Shown here piece by piece: positions 11,886 to 24,830 of a stretch of 64,000 nt of DNA. A program made the position numbers and the translations under genes. The DNA lies in assembly GCA_961205875.1 (NCBI GenBank), contig OY540817.1, forward strand, positions 8,405,001-8,469,000, given 5' to 3'. The DNA is from Sialis fuliginosa. Its lineage: Eukaryota > Arthropoda > Insecta > Megaloptera > Sialidae. A model generated the notes under the pieces. That model was given only the letters and a program-made list of their open reading frames with translations. It was not told the origin of the DNA and did not search any database. How positions within the stretch are numbered: the first letter of the stretch is position 1; each line of letters begins with the position of its first letter.

Positions 11886-14800
11886 TGTAGAGTAACTACG
11901 GAAGCAGGAATGCAAGGAACATATATCATACTTTGAAAGCTCATATCTCCGGAACTAATAATTGTAGAGCAATAAATAAAACGTCAATATTGTCTAATTT
12001 AAAATAAAAGTTTGACCTCTTAAATAATTGCAGCACATACTTTTTTAGTATATTTCCTGATATTTAACATAAATCTAGTCCAGTTAGTTTTATTAGTTTT
12101 CAGTTATTCAGTTTTTTAAGAAGTTACTGAAAATTACAATTAAAGTGAAATATTTCTGATTGTGAGTCAAACAGGTATATTGTGTTACGACTAATGAATC
12201 TTGTCTCTTTCCTTGTCTAATTGTAAGATCACAACTAACATTCATAACTATTTATTTATCTAAACAAAAAATAAACACACTTCATTCAGAAATTTATAAC
12301 AAACCAAAAATAAATTGTAAATAACCGGGCGAACTTGGGCCTTAATCAGGTGGTATAGAGTAAATATCCTGGAATTACTCCTGTGATTCTATGGATCTCA
12401 TAAATATCGCCTGCCTCAATTTGAGACAAAGCTAGTTGTATATTTAAAATTAATGAAAATAAATAAAAAGACACAATTAAATCTTAAATTAATATAAATT
12501 AAAAAAAAAAATATGGATATAAATAAGTAACAAAAAATATCGTAATTCAATAAAAAGAAGTAAGGTAAATATGCTTATCATTTCAGTATATATAGGTACA
12601 TAAATGTTGATTGTGAACATTTATATTTCATATAAGTATGTACATTATACATAATATGTATCTTTTTATATCTAAAATAATAAATTTTCCGTATAAAGAA
12701 CAGTTTCCTTACTGAAGATTTGAGAACGATTGAAACGTCAATCACGTTGAAGCTACTTGGATAGATTTATTATTCGGATGATTACATATCTCGGAGAATT
12801 TATACAGATGAAATTCTACACTATAATGCACTTTCGGGTATTACGTTATATCCTTTTACGAATCTATATTTCATATTGGCAAATTAATAATGTTATCTGA
12901 CAAAGAAAACTTTATGTTTACTATTTTTAAAGATATGCATTCATAGTATAATAGTTCTAAAAAAATCTGATTGTTTTCTTAAAAGGATTTTTTACAGTTG
13001 ATTGAATGATGATATTTTTCATTCCTTTTTTTCAAATTTGACAATAAAGCTGGGCATTAATAACAGCTTTTGAATGTAATGTTTTGAGTACCTAAACAAT
13101 GTTGATAGTTTTTAGAATTTATGTCTGTCTGGTTGTTGGTTTCGACTTGAGACAAAAACAACTGAACCGATTTTGATGAGATTTGAACCGTTCTGAAGTT
13201 TAAGATTTTGGAATTAATTTAGGTTATTTGATAATTGATTTTCGAAAGGCCAGTATTGAGTAAACCTTATAATAATAATAATCATTTCTAGTAAATATCT
13301 AAAAAATAAAATGAAGAGCGGCCGAACAGCACTTGATAAATCCACTTTGAACCGAGGTGACTTTTTTTCGATTCAGCATTTCGGATCGACTGACCAAAGA
13401 TCACAGATCAAATTGCTAAGACCTCTTTTAAAATGGCTTTAAAAACATGTCTCGGAACAAAAGTTAACAAATCCAGTAAAAATAGACAAAAAAAGTTTGG
13501 GTGCGATTATTACGTTAAAATTTATTTGCCAAAATGTGCCTTATTGATTAAAATGTTTAATTATTATTCTTATCTTTCATTTACAACATTTACCATTACA
13601 GGTTATGATGTCTCTGTGGTTCAAATGAGGATAAATTCAACTTGTAGTGGAACAAAACCGGATAAATCCAACGTTGCGGAAGAAAGCGGATATCTAATTT
13701 TTTAAAGTTTTCCATCTTCCAACAACTTGTGCAAAGACGCTAGTTCAAAATTTGAATATTAAAAAATCTCCACTTTACCTACCTATAACTATACTCAAAA
13801 GTTAACAAAAATACATTAAATTTGCAAAAATGGATTTATTCGGTTTTGTTCTGCTGCTCCTCAAATGACAGATAGAGTTTCTACGAGATCCTAAAATGTA
13901 ATTATATAAATAAAATTATACATCAACCCTTATTATAAATACTATTATGGGCTAACATGAATGCACTTTATTAAACTAAAAATAAAAATAAAAACCTTAT
14001 GCACCAATTCAATGGTAGTCGGTAAGTAGCGCTATCTACAGCCACACTAGAAGCGCATTTTTTCTAAAGCTGATGATTTAGAACGGATATATTATAGGTC
14101 ATTTGATATGAATTATGTATTTACGAGAATTATCGTCCAACTTTTATTTATTTCACGTGTTGGTTTTACGAGCCATTTCTCTCTTAAATAAAAATACGAA
14201 TAATATGAAAATAAAACTGTTGTCGCCGCTGCTGAAAAGGACGTACAATAAAAAAAGTATTAGACTTTTTTATATATGGGTTTTAATTATTTAACGAGGA
14301 TAAATTTTACAGTCTTTATATAAATAAACTATATTTCATCGTTTTAGTTCACCACGAAACAGTGTTTAATTCAGTGTGTTTTGCCAAAATGTATTATTGC
14401 ACATTTTAAGAAAAATAAATGTAAAATTATGAAAAATAATTAATCCAAATATTTTTTTCCTTTTTCTGTAATAAAAAATTGTCAAGTACGAGTTAAGCTC
14501 TTCGTATTACTGTACCGTACCGTATAGTTTTTCAATTTGAATTTTCTTGCAACCTAGGCTTCATTACACATATTTCTCATTTTTCAGATTTTTCTCACAA
14601 TTACTTTCGGAAATATGTACAAAAATATTTTTACGATTTTTTTTTTGAAAGTTCATTCATTTGATTTCTACCTTCTTTTAAAAAATGTCACAAACTAAAA
14701 ATCTTATTTTTATAATTTGAATCTACTATTAGTATACAATTTACTATAATTACGTCTAATCTCAGCTTTCTATGTCAAACGGTTCACAGATTTGATCAAT

Positions 14801-15689
14801 AAAAAAATATCATAAAGTTTACTCCTGTTTTAGCTATTTACCATAGCTCGTATTGATGGGTATTTTAATTTTTTATATTCAATAAAAACGTTTATAAAAA
14901 AGTTAATAAAACGTACGCCTATACATACTGTTATCATATTGATGAGGGTAAATATCTTTTAGCGAAATATATTAATATGGATTTACAGTAATTGTGGATA
15001 CAGGTATATAAATAACCTCTGAGCTTTGAAACATTAATTAAAAATCTTGTTAAAATGTTGTACTTTCTTTTCAAATGCATATTTAAAATTTCCTCTCAAT
15101 TTGCATGTTTCGTATTAAAATTATCAAATTTATTTTTTGTTACCATAATATTTTTTTACCCTATTAAAATAAAATATTAAAACAAAAAATAATTTTAAAT
15201 TATGTTTTTCGGGATACACAACCCACTAAATAAAGAAGATATAAAACGTACTTTATATGAAAACCACCCTAAATATTTCTCCCTAAATGTCTTACAGAAT
15301 CCCTTGCGATTATTTAAATAACATTTGTCACTTTTTATGTAGCTACTGACATTCATATCTCTCGATTTGAAAATAAACAACAGACGAACATACAAACATA
15401 CATTGAAATATCCATAGCGTACAAAATATTTAAAAAATGGTAATCCAACATATAAAGTTAATAAGTATATTTTAGAAATTAAAGTTTGCCATACATTATT
15501 ATTTAAATTAGTTAATTTTTCATGAATATCTACAAACAATATTTCTTGAAGCTGACGTTTGTCAATCAACATTTAAAACGTCAAATTGACAGTTAATATA
15601 TCAAAGTAAATATCAATTTTTTTTAAAAAACACGATTTTTTAAAATAAATTGAGATAAATCTTTGTAAGGGAATATTTTACAACAAACG

Positions 15690-15930
15690 TTGTAGATCTA
15701 TATTATAGTAAATTTAATGCTCTACAAAAAGTAGGTATTCTATAACATGTGTCGTTCTTGAGATATCTTGAAAAAATAAATATTTTGATGATTTTGAAAT
15801 AGGATGTCCTCAAGCCAGACCCAACCATCCGACCAAGTTTCAATAATATCGGTTCAGTGGTTCATGAGTTATGCGTGTGACAAAGATTCAGGGGACAGAC
15901 GGACGGACAGACAGACAGACACGAAACGAA
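15690..15930 (+). repeat. Dispersed repeat, copy 1 (paired with 23405-23640)
   Basis: CCTCAAGCCAGACCCAACCA and CAAGTTTCAATAATATCGGT match, inverted, the stretch at 23440-23490. The copy ends in a (GACA/GACG) tract (15895-15920), as transposon tails often do. Confidence 0.5.
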
Positions 15931-16761
15931 AAGTGTTTGTCTTGACGTGAAACGGAAAGTTCAATTTAAAATTTTGAAATCGGAGAACATTTTTTTGTCT
16001 CAATCTAAAATGATCACAAAGCTTCTCGTATCTTCGATATTGCGAGAAAGCAATTATTTTTAAACTACTAACAAAGTAAATATACATTTAAATTCAGTAT
16101 ACGTTCCATCAATAAAATTATCCATCAAACAAAATTTTAATTTAATATAATCCTCCACCAAATGTACAACGTAGAAAACTACCAAAATAATTAATGTAGT
16201 TTGGTTGATACACCATTTTTAAAATTTGCATACTCCCGCCATTAAAGTCGCATGTGATATATCCGACTATTAGTTCACCCCTAACATTCGCACCCTGGTG
16301 TAGTTATTTTGAACCCCTCTCACACTAAATAACGATTATTCGGAATTGAGTTCCTCGAAGTAATCGCAGGGTCCCCAATTACAATGATTTACGTACAACA
16401 GTAAGTCTTTTTCTTTATTCTCTAGACCCGCCACTTCTTAAAATAACAAGAAGTGTTTTGTAACACACATTTCATTAACCAGATGGGAACTCATTTTAAT
16501 AAAATATTTATCATTGGCTTTATTATTTAGAACAAATCGATTACTTAAAAACTTTGCTTTATATATAGGTACCGATACTCATATTATATATCATATTTTT
16601 TTATTTTTTATGAAAATTTAATTTTGAAATTATAATTAATATGCATATAATTAAATAGTTTTATAAAAATTAGAATTTCCCCGAGGCTTCACACCTAATT
16701 ATTCAAAAAATTTCATTTCATTTTTATATATTTTTGCTAGAAAATATCTTACTACTGGAAA

Positions 16762-16943
16762 AACGGAGAAACTGTGGTTTCTTAGTCACTTAAACTAAAA
16801 ATATACACCTTAACCACAATAAAACAATATCACTCGACACGTGTTTCGACTTCACATGAAGTTCTCATCAGGAGCCTAACAGTTCCAGACTGTTAGGCTC
16901 CTGAAGAGGACTTCTTGTGGTTAAGGTGTATTTTTAGTTTAAG
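16762..16943. mobile_element. Palindromic (foldback) element, copy B, with a perfect 16-bp hairpin
   Basis: Outer arms: ACTAAAAATATACACCTTAA at the left and TTAAGGTGTATTTTTAGTTT at the right. In the centre TCAGGAGCCTAACAGT (16868-16883) and its exact complement (16889-16904) enclose a 5-nt loop. The left arm keeps CACGTGTTTCGACTTCACAT, missing from the right arm, so the right arm has a deletion. The left flank is shared with copy A at 5722. Confidence 0.65.
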
Positions 16944-18075
16944 AAAATATCTTATAATATTTTCTTAATACGAACCTGCAGTTAATCAATTATCATATAA
17001 GGTAAATTCATTATATCTTATTGTAAAATATTCAAACAGTGAAAGTTCCATAAAAATCGGTTCAATAGTTTTGTGTCATGTAGGAACAAACAAACACAGC
17101 AAACATTCTAAAAACTAAAAATTAAATTATTCCCAAAACTGACGAAACTTTTATACTTATCACATATTTTCATAAATTCCTTATTTTTATTTTTAATCAT
17201 ACACAAACAAAATTGGAGCTTACAAATTTGAGTTAATCCCAGTTACTTTACCTACATTGTTAAATACAACAACTTTCAACAAAATGTAGTTATCGTGAGC
17301 AAAAATACAACTAAACAAAAATATTTAATGACTATTTATTTTAAAACTTTAAACAGCTAGAAAATCCGTCTACCAATTATTAAAGATACCGTCTGTTTTA
17401 TTTTATTCTTTCTGCTCTCCTAATCACAATGTGTAAGTAATTCAATTCTCCGAGAACAATCGAATTATATGAAATAATAATGGCAACAATAGAAGAAACA
17501 GTTTACATAATGCTGCATATACAAAAGTAACCATCGCTACAGAAAACAGTAAAGCAAATTCAATTACACAGTCAGAATACCTGTAGGCGGTCCACGTTTT
17601 TAATTATAATTTGCTTTTGGCACGTAATCTTAGTTGCACTTTTTAATCTTGTTCATGAAATATCGTCCTATATTCAGTGGAAGCTTTTAATAAAAATCAT
17701 GAGGGGATTATAAAAATTACATATTTTTACAAACATTATGTGAATCCTCGGACTATTTTATAGAGTATAATTTAACATGTTTAAGTTGGTAACTGAATTT
17801 ACAAATCAAGGTAATATCTATCTATCACATGGTGTTACAACCCTTGAAGAACCTTTGCTTCCTTATGGGGTGTAAATTTGACACTGGTATGTAGTTGTTT
17901 TATTTGTTTTTCAGCATCTAATATTTATTTTCAATAATAATCAGTTGAAGAAGTAAAAAAAAAACATTCACTTTTTCACCCTCTCTTCTCTGTTGGGAGC
18001 TTTTTATCTCCAAAGACTACTACGTCAGTTACCTCTTCCTGTGATGCTCTATCTTCTTCCTTACTTTTATTTTTC

Positions 18076-18345
18076 CTACAAAACCCTTCCTACCTCCATC
18101 TTGTTTAGACGGTCAAGCCATTTCAGTTTCATTTTTTTAACTTTGTTTACTATGTCATTGTATCTATAGAGGTTTATCATTTCTAATTTGCTACTCTCTG
18201 TTCTCCAACACTGCTCCAAAAATATTCCTTTTCTTTTCCAAGTGTTTAATGTAACTTCATCCCACTTTATCAGACATCAATTTTTTGCACCGTATAGTAA
18301 CACTGTTCTTATCATAGTCCAAAAAATCTTGAACTTCAGCTTTCG
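18076..18345 (-). pseudogene. LINE (RTE/Jockey-like) reverse-transcriptase C-terminal fragment
   Basis: The minus strand reads LKFKIFWTMIRTVLLYGAKN, then a stop, then CLIKWDEVTLNTWKRKGIF. After a frame change it continues as LYRYNDIVNKVKKMKLKWLD, RLNKMEVGRVL. This corresponds to the region after the reverse transcriptase domain in many non-LTR elements: I+PVLLYGSETW, TLTK-DE-L-xWERKI, then DIVxxIKxxRLKWAGHVxRM. The fragment has an in-frame stop, a frameshift and no 5' part. It is a dead 5'-truncated copy, and the exact clade is uncertain. Confidence 0.65.
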
Positions 18346-19317
18346 TGATATTAACTGCTTGTGCAACACATAGTAACATCAGTTTCTGGTTGGTATTCTT
18401 GGCTATAACCATCTCTGGGAAATCTATTTTCATATAAATAAAACTGAATCGTGATCGGTTGATGTATTATAGAGCTACAGGGGAACGTACAAATAAACAA
18501 ATGTACAGGTTAAGCGCATAACCCCTCCACCTTTAATTAAGGTTAAAAATAAAACATTAATAATTATCCTTCCACAAATGATCATAGATTATTGCTTTAT
18601 TTCTTCTATCTTTGACAGCTTGGTACACATCTGTTAAATACCAAATGCTGGGTTTTGATTAGTCCATTCGAAGATTTACATGGCTGTTACAAATAACATA
18701 CTTTGATAAATTTGGCGGTATAAGTGCTTAAATACGCACCAATATAATTAAAGTGTATAGTATTTATAAACAGTTCGTTTTGGCAGGAATTCAGTCCCAG
18801 TTTGACAATAAAATAACCCCCAGCTTCGCCTCCGCAGAGATTGCCTTAACCAAAGACAGTTGTATTAATATCGTTTTGTTATGTTCATATTTTAGGAGGA
18901 TAATTAACACGTTAAGTTACTCTTTTTTCCTATATAAAACCCACCAATGTATATCTGCTTGAAGCAAGTAGCATTATAAGACTGCAATAAATATTACCGC
19001 TATGTTTTTGTGGTACATTCGTTCACATAATTTGAATTATTACAGGAGCAAGCTTTTAAATGTGCAGTCTGCATATTATGTCTGTGATTAATTCTAGAAG
19101 TATTTTCTAAGTTTTTTAATTTATGAATGCTATGTTTACCGGTGGTTCGAAAGAACTTTATTTTTTCTTAATTTTTTCCTCTATGGTGTAATTTTTATAA
19201 GCTAATGTATCTGTTTAAAAACAAAATTCATTTTAATATAAAATATAAAATATTGTACAAATATAATTTTATTAAGTAATAATTCGCACTGTGTGATAAT
19301 TAATTAATCTCACTTTG

Positions 19318-19338
19318 TTGTCCGTCCGTCCGTCCGTC
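19318..19338. repeat. (GTCC)n tract
   Basis: Four to five GTCC units before a CACAGTAAAATATCTCG context, as often found at the tails of dispersed repeats. Confidence 0.8.
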
Positions 19339-20454
19339 ACAGTAAAATATCTCGTATATAAACTAGAAGTTTGAAATTTTAAGTAAGCAAAAAATGATTT
19401 CAAGGGAGGGGGCATAGAGTTAAAGTTAGGCTAAACTAGTTTTTGACAGCTAAACATGTAATGTATCAAAATGTAGGTCTAAGTCTCTAGAATAGAAACG
19501 TTATTTATAGTTATAACAGTTTTAATCGATTTTTACATTTTATAAATATTTTCCGTATACCTTTATACTAACTATGTATATTAATTTATTTTTTATTCAG
19601 TTTAAAGAAAACCAAAATAAAACAAAACACTAAAATATTTAATTAAAGAAAACACATTGCGTTTATACCCCTTGCACCCCAATTAAATATTTTACATCGA
19701 TTTTCTTTCTCTCTCTGAATTTCACCACTGTATTTCTCTTTGCTCATCTAGTTGTTTCATTTTCTTGTTTTCATTTTTTGTCGAAATTTAATTAGTAGCT
19801 TTTAACAGTATAAAAGATAAAATAAAGTTTCATTTTACGTACAATTGTAAATATAAAAATAAACTATTATTTGCATTGTGGTGGTACCGAATTATAAAAA
19901 ATATCAAAAAGAAAAAAAGAAAAAGGCCCAGATAATGGTAAATACGTACAAAAAATTTATAATAAATTTTCATTTTGTTGTGATATTTAACCTTCTACGA
20001 TTCTACAAATTAATATTAATGAACCAAAAAACCATTATTTTTTTTTTTAACAAATTCATTGCAGTATCAAAATATTTCCAATTAGATCTTTTTATGGTAA
20101 ATAGTGATTAATTTTAAAAACTATTTCTCGTCTAGTGATATAAAAGGTTATTTTATAAAATCTACAAAGTTAATTTAAAGGTACTTATCACATGTATTAA
20201 CGCATTTTATAATATTTTAAATTAATTTATAGGTTATATTTTTCCTCGCTACAGTTTTTTGCAATTTTCATAATTACAATTTCACTAGCGTGGAAAACCA
20301 CGAGGGGTAAGAGAATACATGTAATCATTGCTGTTTGTGTGATACCGTGAAACACAACCAGAAAAAAACTTTATAATTAAAATTAAAATAAATTGACTAC
20401 TTTCCAAAATGAAATTGTTAGTTAAAAATATATAATCAACTTTTAATTTTTATT

Positions 20455-20712
20455 TTAAATTTTAGTGTTAACAGTTTAGTTTTAACGAATTATTAGTGTA
20501 AATATGTACGTTTTTTATTATATTTGTTAATTATATAAAATATAATATATACATGCTATAGTTTCATCATTTTTTAAATAATTTAATTAACTTTTGGTGT
20601 TAACAGTTTAGTTTTAACGAATTATTAGTGTAAATTTGTACGTTTTTTTAAATATTTGTTAATTATATAAAATATACTATACATGCCATAGTTTCATCAT
20701 TTTTTAAAATTA
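20455..20712 (+). repeat. Direct tandem duplication, unit of 132 bp, two copies
   Basis: GTGTTAACAGTTTAGTTTTA at 20465 recurs at 20597. The copies stay alike to ATAGTTTCATCATTTTTTAA, with small changes. Confidence 0.75.
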
Positions 20713-20839
20713 TTTTTTAATTAATTTAATAATGTTTGATACTAACATAAACTACAACACGCTATTTTTTCTTAGCTTTGACTCCCCCTCCCCCCCACAC
20801 TTTTATCATCTTTTCACAATATGATTTTATGTTAAAATA

Positions 20840-20990
20840 TTATGTATTCTCCTCCCCTTTAGTTTTTTATTAGTTTCAATTTTTTATTTAAAAAAATGAA
20901 ATATAATGTGACGTCACATATTGTTTGCCCCCCCCCCTTGACGTTATGCATTACTTTCCCCCCCCCCCTCTTATATGCGTGCGTACTTAA
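20840..20990 (-). repeat. Relative of the 2800 repeat, with poly-C tracts
   Basis: Contains ATAATGTGACGTCACATATT and, next to it, runs of 9-11 C (20930-20970) with a C-rich run near 20790. The inverted relation to 2800-2990 covers about 90 bp. The C runs are prone to length errors. Confidence 0.4.
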
Positions 20991-23247
20991 TGGATTAACT
21001 GATTTACAAACAATATTTTTTAATCAAGATAAAATCGAGAAATAATATTTTAATAAAAATATCATTTTTCATAAAGCTAAACAAAATTTAAAATGTCAGA
21101 CTATTTCAAAGATTTATGTCAATAAAAAATATCACATTTCTACAAAAAAGTTTTTCTGCATCCTTTACATTTACAAATCAAAATATAACTCATCTTTTTT
21201 TGCTAGCAAATCCTAAAATTTTCTAACCCAATATGCGGGCGGTTGGTATATTTCGATCTAAATAAATTTCACGATAAATAACATTGACAGTAAGTACCTA
21301 ACCTAACTTTAATGGTGGATCGGTGACGTCACTGTGATGTATCATTAAGGATATTTATGAGCAGATCGTCCACAAGAAATCAACGGAGGATTTCTGTATT
21401 TAGAAACAGGATTTGTGGTTAAAATTTTTTTTCTTGATAAAATATCATATTTATTTTTAAATAAGTAATCATATAATAGACAACTATAAGTTTTTTATAT
21501 TCTAATATATTTTATTAATAATTAATTGGAAAGAATGAAAAAATCTTAAAAATATATTCATAATATTTTTTTCTAATGGCAATTATACAATGAAATAATT
21601 TTATTGATAATAGAAAGTCTAAATCAATACTCGCTATTTGTAGTTGATTTTTTTTGAGCCGGTAGTTACCGTAATAGAGGGGGGGTATATCAAATGACAG
21701 TTTCGAGTCCCTTGCTGGTACCATTTTTGAGTCAACTTCAATTGATTAAAACCTACATTTTGATTGTTACTCCACATGTCTTGGTATACTAAAAAAATTA
21801 AATTAATTAAATCTATACTACTTCCTCCCTGATATAAAATGTTTCCACATTTTTTACATTTTTACATCTATCTCTTGTTTATATAATTTACGAGATATTT
21901 TTTTGTACTGGAAGGATAGACAGATATATAATATTTTTAATATACAATATGTAATAAACATAATAAAATAAATCATATTATTAAGAATACCTCGAGTGGA
22001 ATTTATTTTATATGCTCTTTATATCACAAGACACACACAAAAATAACTTATTTCAGAGAACACAATTCCACTATCGTCCGGGTCTAACACGAGTACTGGC
22101 CAATCAGTGTAATGCGCGGGAAATGAACCCAAGACATGTTGATTCGAAATCGATACACCATCGTGCACAAAAACAGAATCACCCTTGTTTCTTTTTTATT
22201 TTTTGCTATTAGTAGTTGCTGTAGAAAAGAATAGAAAACGGTGAGTTGATTTTAAATTGATTATACCTATAATAGGTTCAACGAGAGTCGAGATCGAAGT
22301 CGAGAAAAGATTTTATATGTTGTCGTTAACGTGAAAAAGCAAATCATTATTTTTTTTTACAATCTGTTTTTGTTGTTCCCAGACTTCTCGCGCTCGGTTC
22401 CTTTGTGTAGGTGTTTTATATTTAATTTAGTTTGCAGTTGTTCCTAATTGAATGAGGTTGCAGTTTGAATAAACATCAATATATTTTATCACATAGTGGG
22501 GGAAATTTCATGAACCGTTTAGTTTTTAAATTAAATATACGTTTTGTGATTTAACTAAAGAAAATTTTGATTAATAAAATCTTCTGTATCTACTAAGCTA
22601 CTATTTAATTTATATAGGGAAAAGTGAGATAAGTTGACCATGTTTAGAAAAATAGCACAACACCATAAAAAAGTCTTGAAATTTTAACCGGAGTACGTTT
22701 TCCGTACTTATTTTGGCTGGAACGGTTCAAACATATTTAATTTAAAAAAAATTTGCATTTTTTGGCGATAGTAAAACAAATTGGGGGTCAACAAGTTATA
22801 GTCAAATTCGTTTTAAGCATCTAAAACTACGTAAGATAATAATACGTTATAAAAACTATGTATATGTACAGTACATTGAAATGAAAAAAAAACAGTCAAC
22901 AATGGGTTGAGTAAGTTGTCGAACCTATTGACAAAGATACCATTATGAATTTTAAAAAAACATACAGTTATCTACAACCTCGTAGTTGCTACATTCTTCG
23001 TGCCACCACTTTTGGCATCTGCTACAATAAATCTAATCTTTATGGAAGGGTCAACCTGGATTCGTAATTTTCTCCTTAGCGATATTGCAAGAACTTCAAT
23101 CATTGAATTTTTATCTCACATATACGTATATGTGATTTTTTTTTCTTATATACTCTAAGTCTAGATATTCTAAAAATGTAAAATATAAATAATTTATCTC
23201 AATCTTACTACTTTTTGAGGTTGTGTCAAATAGAAATTACCGAATAA

Positions 23248-23308
23248 TAAAGAATAAATTTTAGACAAGGAAATATAATGTATTTCCTTATCTAAAATTT
23301 ATTCTTTA
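23248..23308. repeat. Isolated 28-bp hairpin
   Basis: The left arm (23248-23275) and right arm (23281-23308) pair at 27 of 28 positions around a 5-nt loop. The arms contain AAATTTTAGACAAGGAAATA. It may be a mini-MITE or, less likely, a small-RNA precursor. Confidence 0.6.
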
Positions 23309-23404
23309 TATAACTCATAACACGCTACCCAGCATTGATACTATTTTGTTCTCCGCAAAAAATAAACGCTGCATCAAGTTATCGACGTATCGTTCGGATT
23401 TTAA

Positions 23405-23640
23405 ACTAAATATCACATAATTCATTAACCACAGAACCGATAATAATGAAACTTGGATGGTTGATTGGGTCTGGTTTGAGGACAGTCCCATTTCAAAATT
23501 ATTAAAATTGTGTGTAAGGGGAAGGGGTGATACCCCAAAATATTTATTTTGGAAGATATCACAAGAAACACACGTTACTTGAAAATGTCATACAATATTT
23601 TTTTGTAGAGCATTCAATTTTCTATAATATAGATCACCTC
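23405..23640 (-). repeat. Dispersed repeat, copy 2 (inverted relative to 15690)
   Basis: The complement carries TCCAAGTTTCATTATTATCGG and CCTCAAACCAGACCCAATCA. The outer part around 23600 (TTTTTTGTAGAGCATTCAAT) also matches, inverted, 15715-15735. Confidence 0.5.
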
Positions 23641-24775
23641 AACGTTTGTTAAAAAAAATCTCATTGCTTTAAAAAAAATGTCATTTGTTTTTTACAACCG
23701 CTATTAGCTTTGGCGTATTAAATGTCATTTTGACGTTTGCATAACAGAAAAATTACGATTTTTGTTGGAATTGTCAAATATTAAAATTGTTTGATAATTA
23801 ATTTACTATGAAAAAGCACTGTACATTCACTTGGCAGATGTTTTTTAACCTTGTTCTTTATATTTAAACATTTGAAATTAATAATTCCAAAACCTTTTAT
23901 ATGTATTAAATTTTTGAAAACAAATTTATAAAAATGCCAATTTTAAAAACAAGAACCACTACTTGAATATAAAGACATGAATATTGCAAAATACAGTTTT
24001 CTTTTCACATAACTTTCATGTAACATACATTCGTATCTATCACCTGAATTTGATCAAAAGTATAACCACAAACATCATTTTTAACAGTGTATGTATAGTG
24101 TAGTACATATGCTGCGGTTTGAAAGTCTCCAGCTACTAGTACTTCTACACTAGAGTGATTTATCTTGAGTTTTCTTCGAACACACACGTATGAAAAGACG
24201 ATCTTTTTAAAGTAAACTCTGTCGCATAAAATGTCAGATGCATTTGGCGTCCCACCCATTCCGTGGGGTGAATTTATTTGAGTATATTTTTTATCAACTT
24301 CTACTACTCCTCGTGATGTTTTCCAAGTTGTGTGTGGGTGTATGTGTACACAACAGAATGAACGCTCACTTCATTGTACTCATTTAAACAGGTTTTCAAT
24401 ATAGACTCCAGACTTTAACTTGTAACAATGTTATTTGTATATACAACTTTTTTTTATTTACTTCTTCATTTAAAATTGTAAGGAATACATTATATTTTTT
24501 TTCTGTTAAAGTGTATTATATTGATATATTTTTTACTTTTGCAAGTATTATATTATAGATGCTATTATATGGACGTTAACTCAGGGAGATCACGAAATAT
24601 AATATGAGTAAAATAAAGTGGTGTTTACCTCACCCACATAAGCGCACGATTGAAGTGAAACTCCGGTTGTTTTCATTAACCATGCGAATTAAATAAATAA
24701 AGCTAAATGTATTCTTTTAACACAATACCTAACCTATACTAAACTCGTAGTTGACTTGTACGCATACGCTATTCC

Positions 24776-24830
24776 AGCGTTTCTCAATGTTTTAGTATTT
24801 GCGACCCAATTTTCATTCTATATCCATATT
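24776..24830. mobile_element. Solo hAT-like end
   Basis: CAGCGTTTCTCAATGTTTTA followed by GTATTTGCGACCCA matches the common hAT end form CAGxGTTTCTCAAxxTTTT...GCGACCC. No partner end was found nearby. Confidence 0.4.

Larger units (their letters stand above)
10034..16760. other. Gene-free stretch with repeats
   Basis: 10100-10650 repeats a motif of the type TCC(T/C)(A/G)CCCGTCA several times, probably a decayed transposon. 11150-11410 is GC-richer. 13620-13860 holds a partial inverted repeat around AACAAAACCGGATAAATCCA. A 125-codon frame at 15195-15572 (minus) is long for this composition but has no motif that I know. Confidence 0.5.

Noticed and set aside
21640-21724. Possible tRNA (phrase TTTCGAGTCCC)
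   Set aside because: No cloverleaf could be drawn: the acceptor and D arms do not pair.
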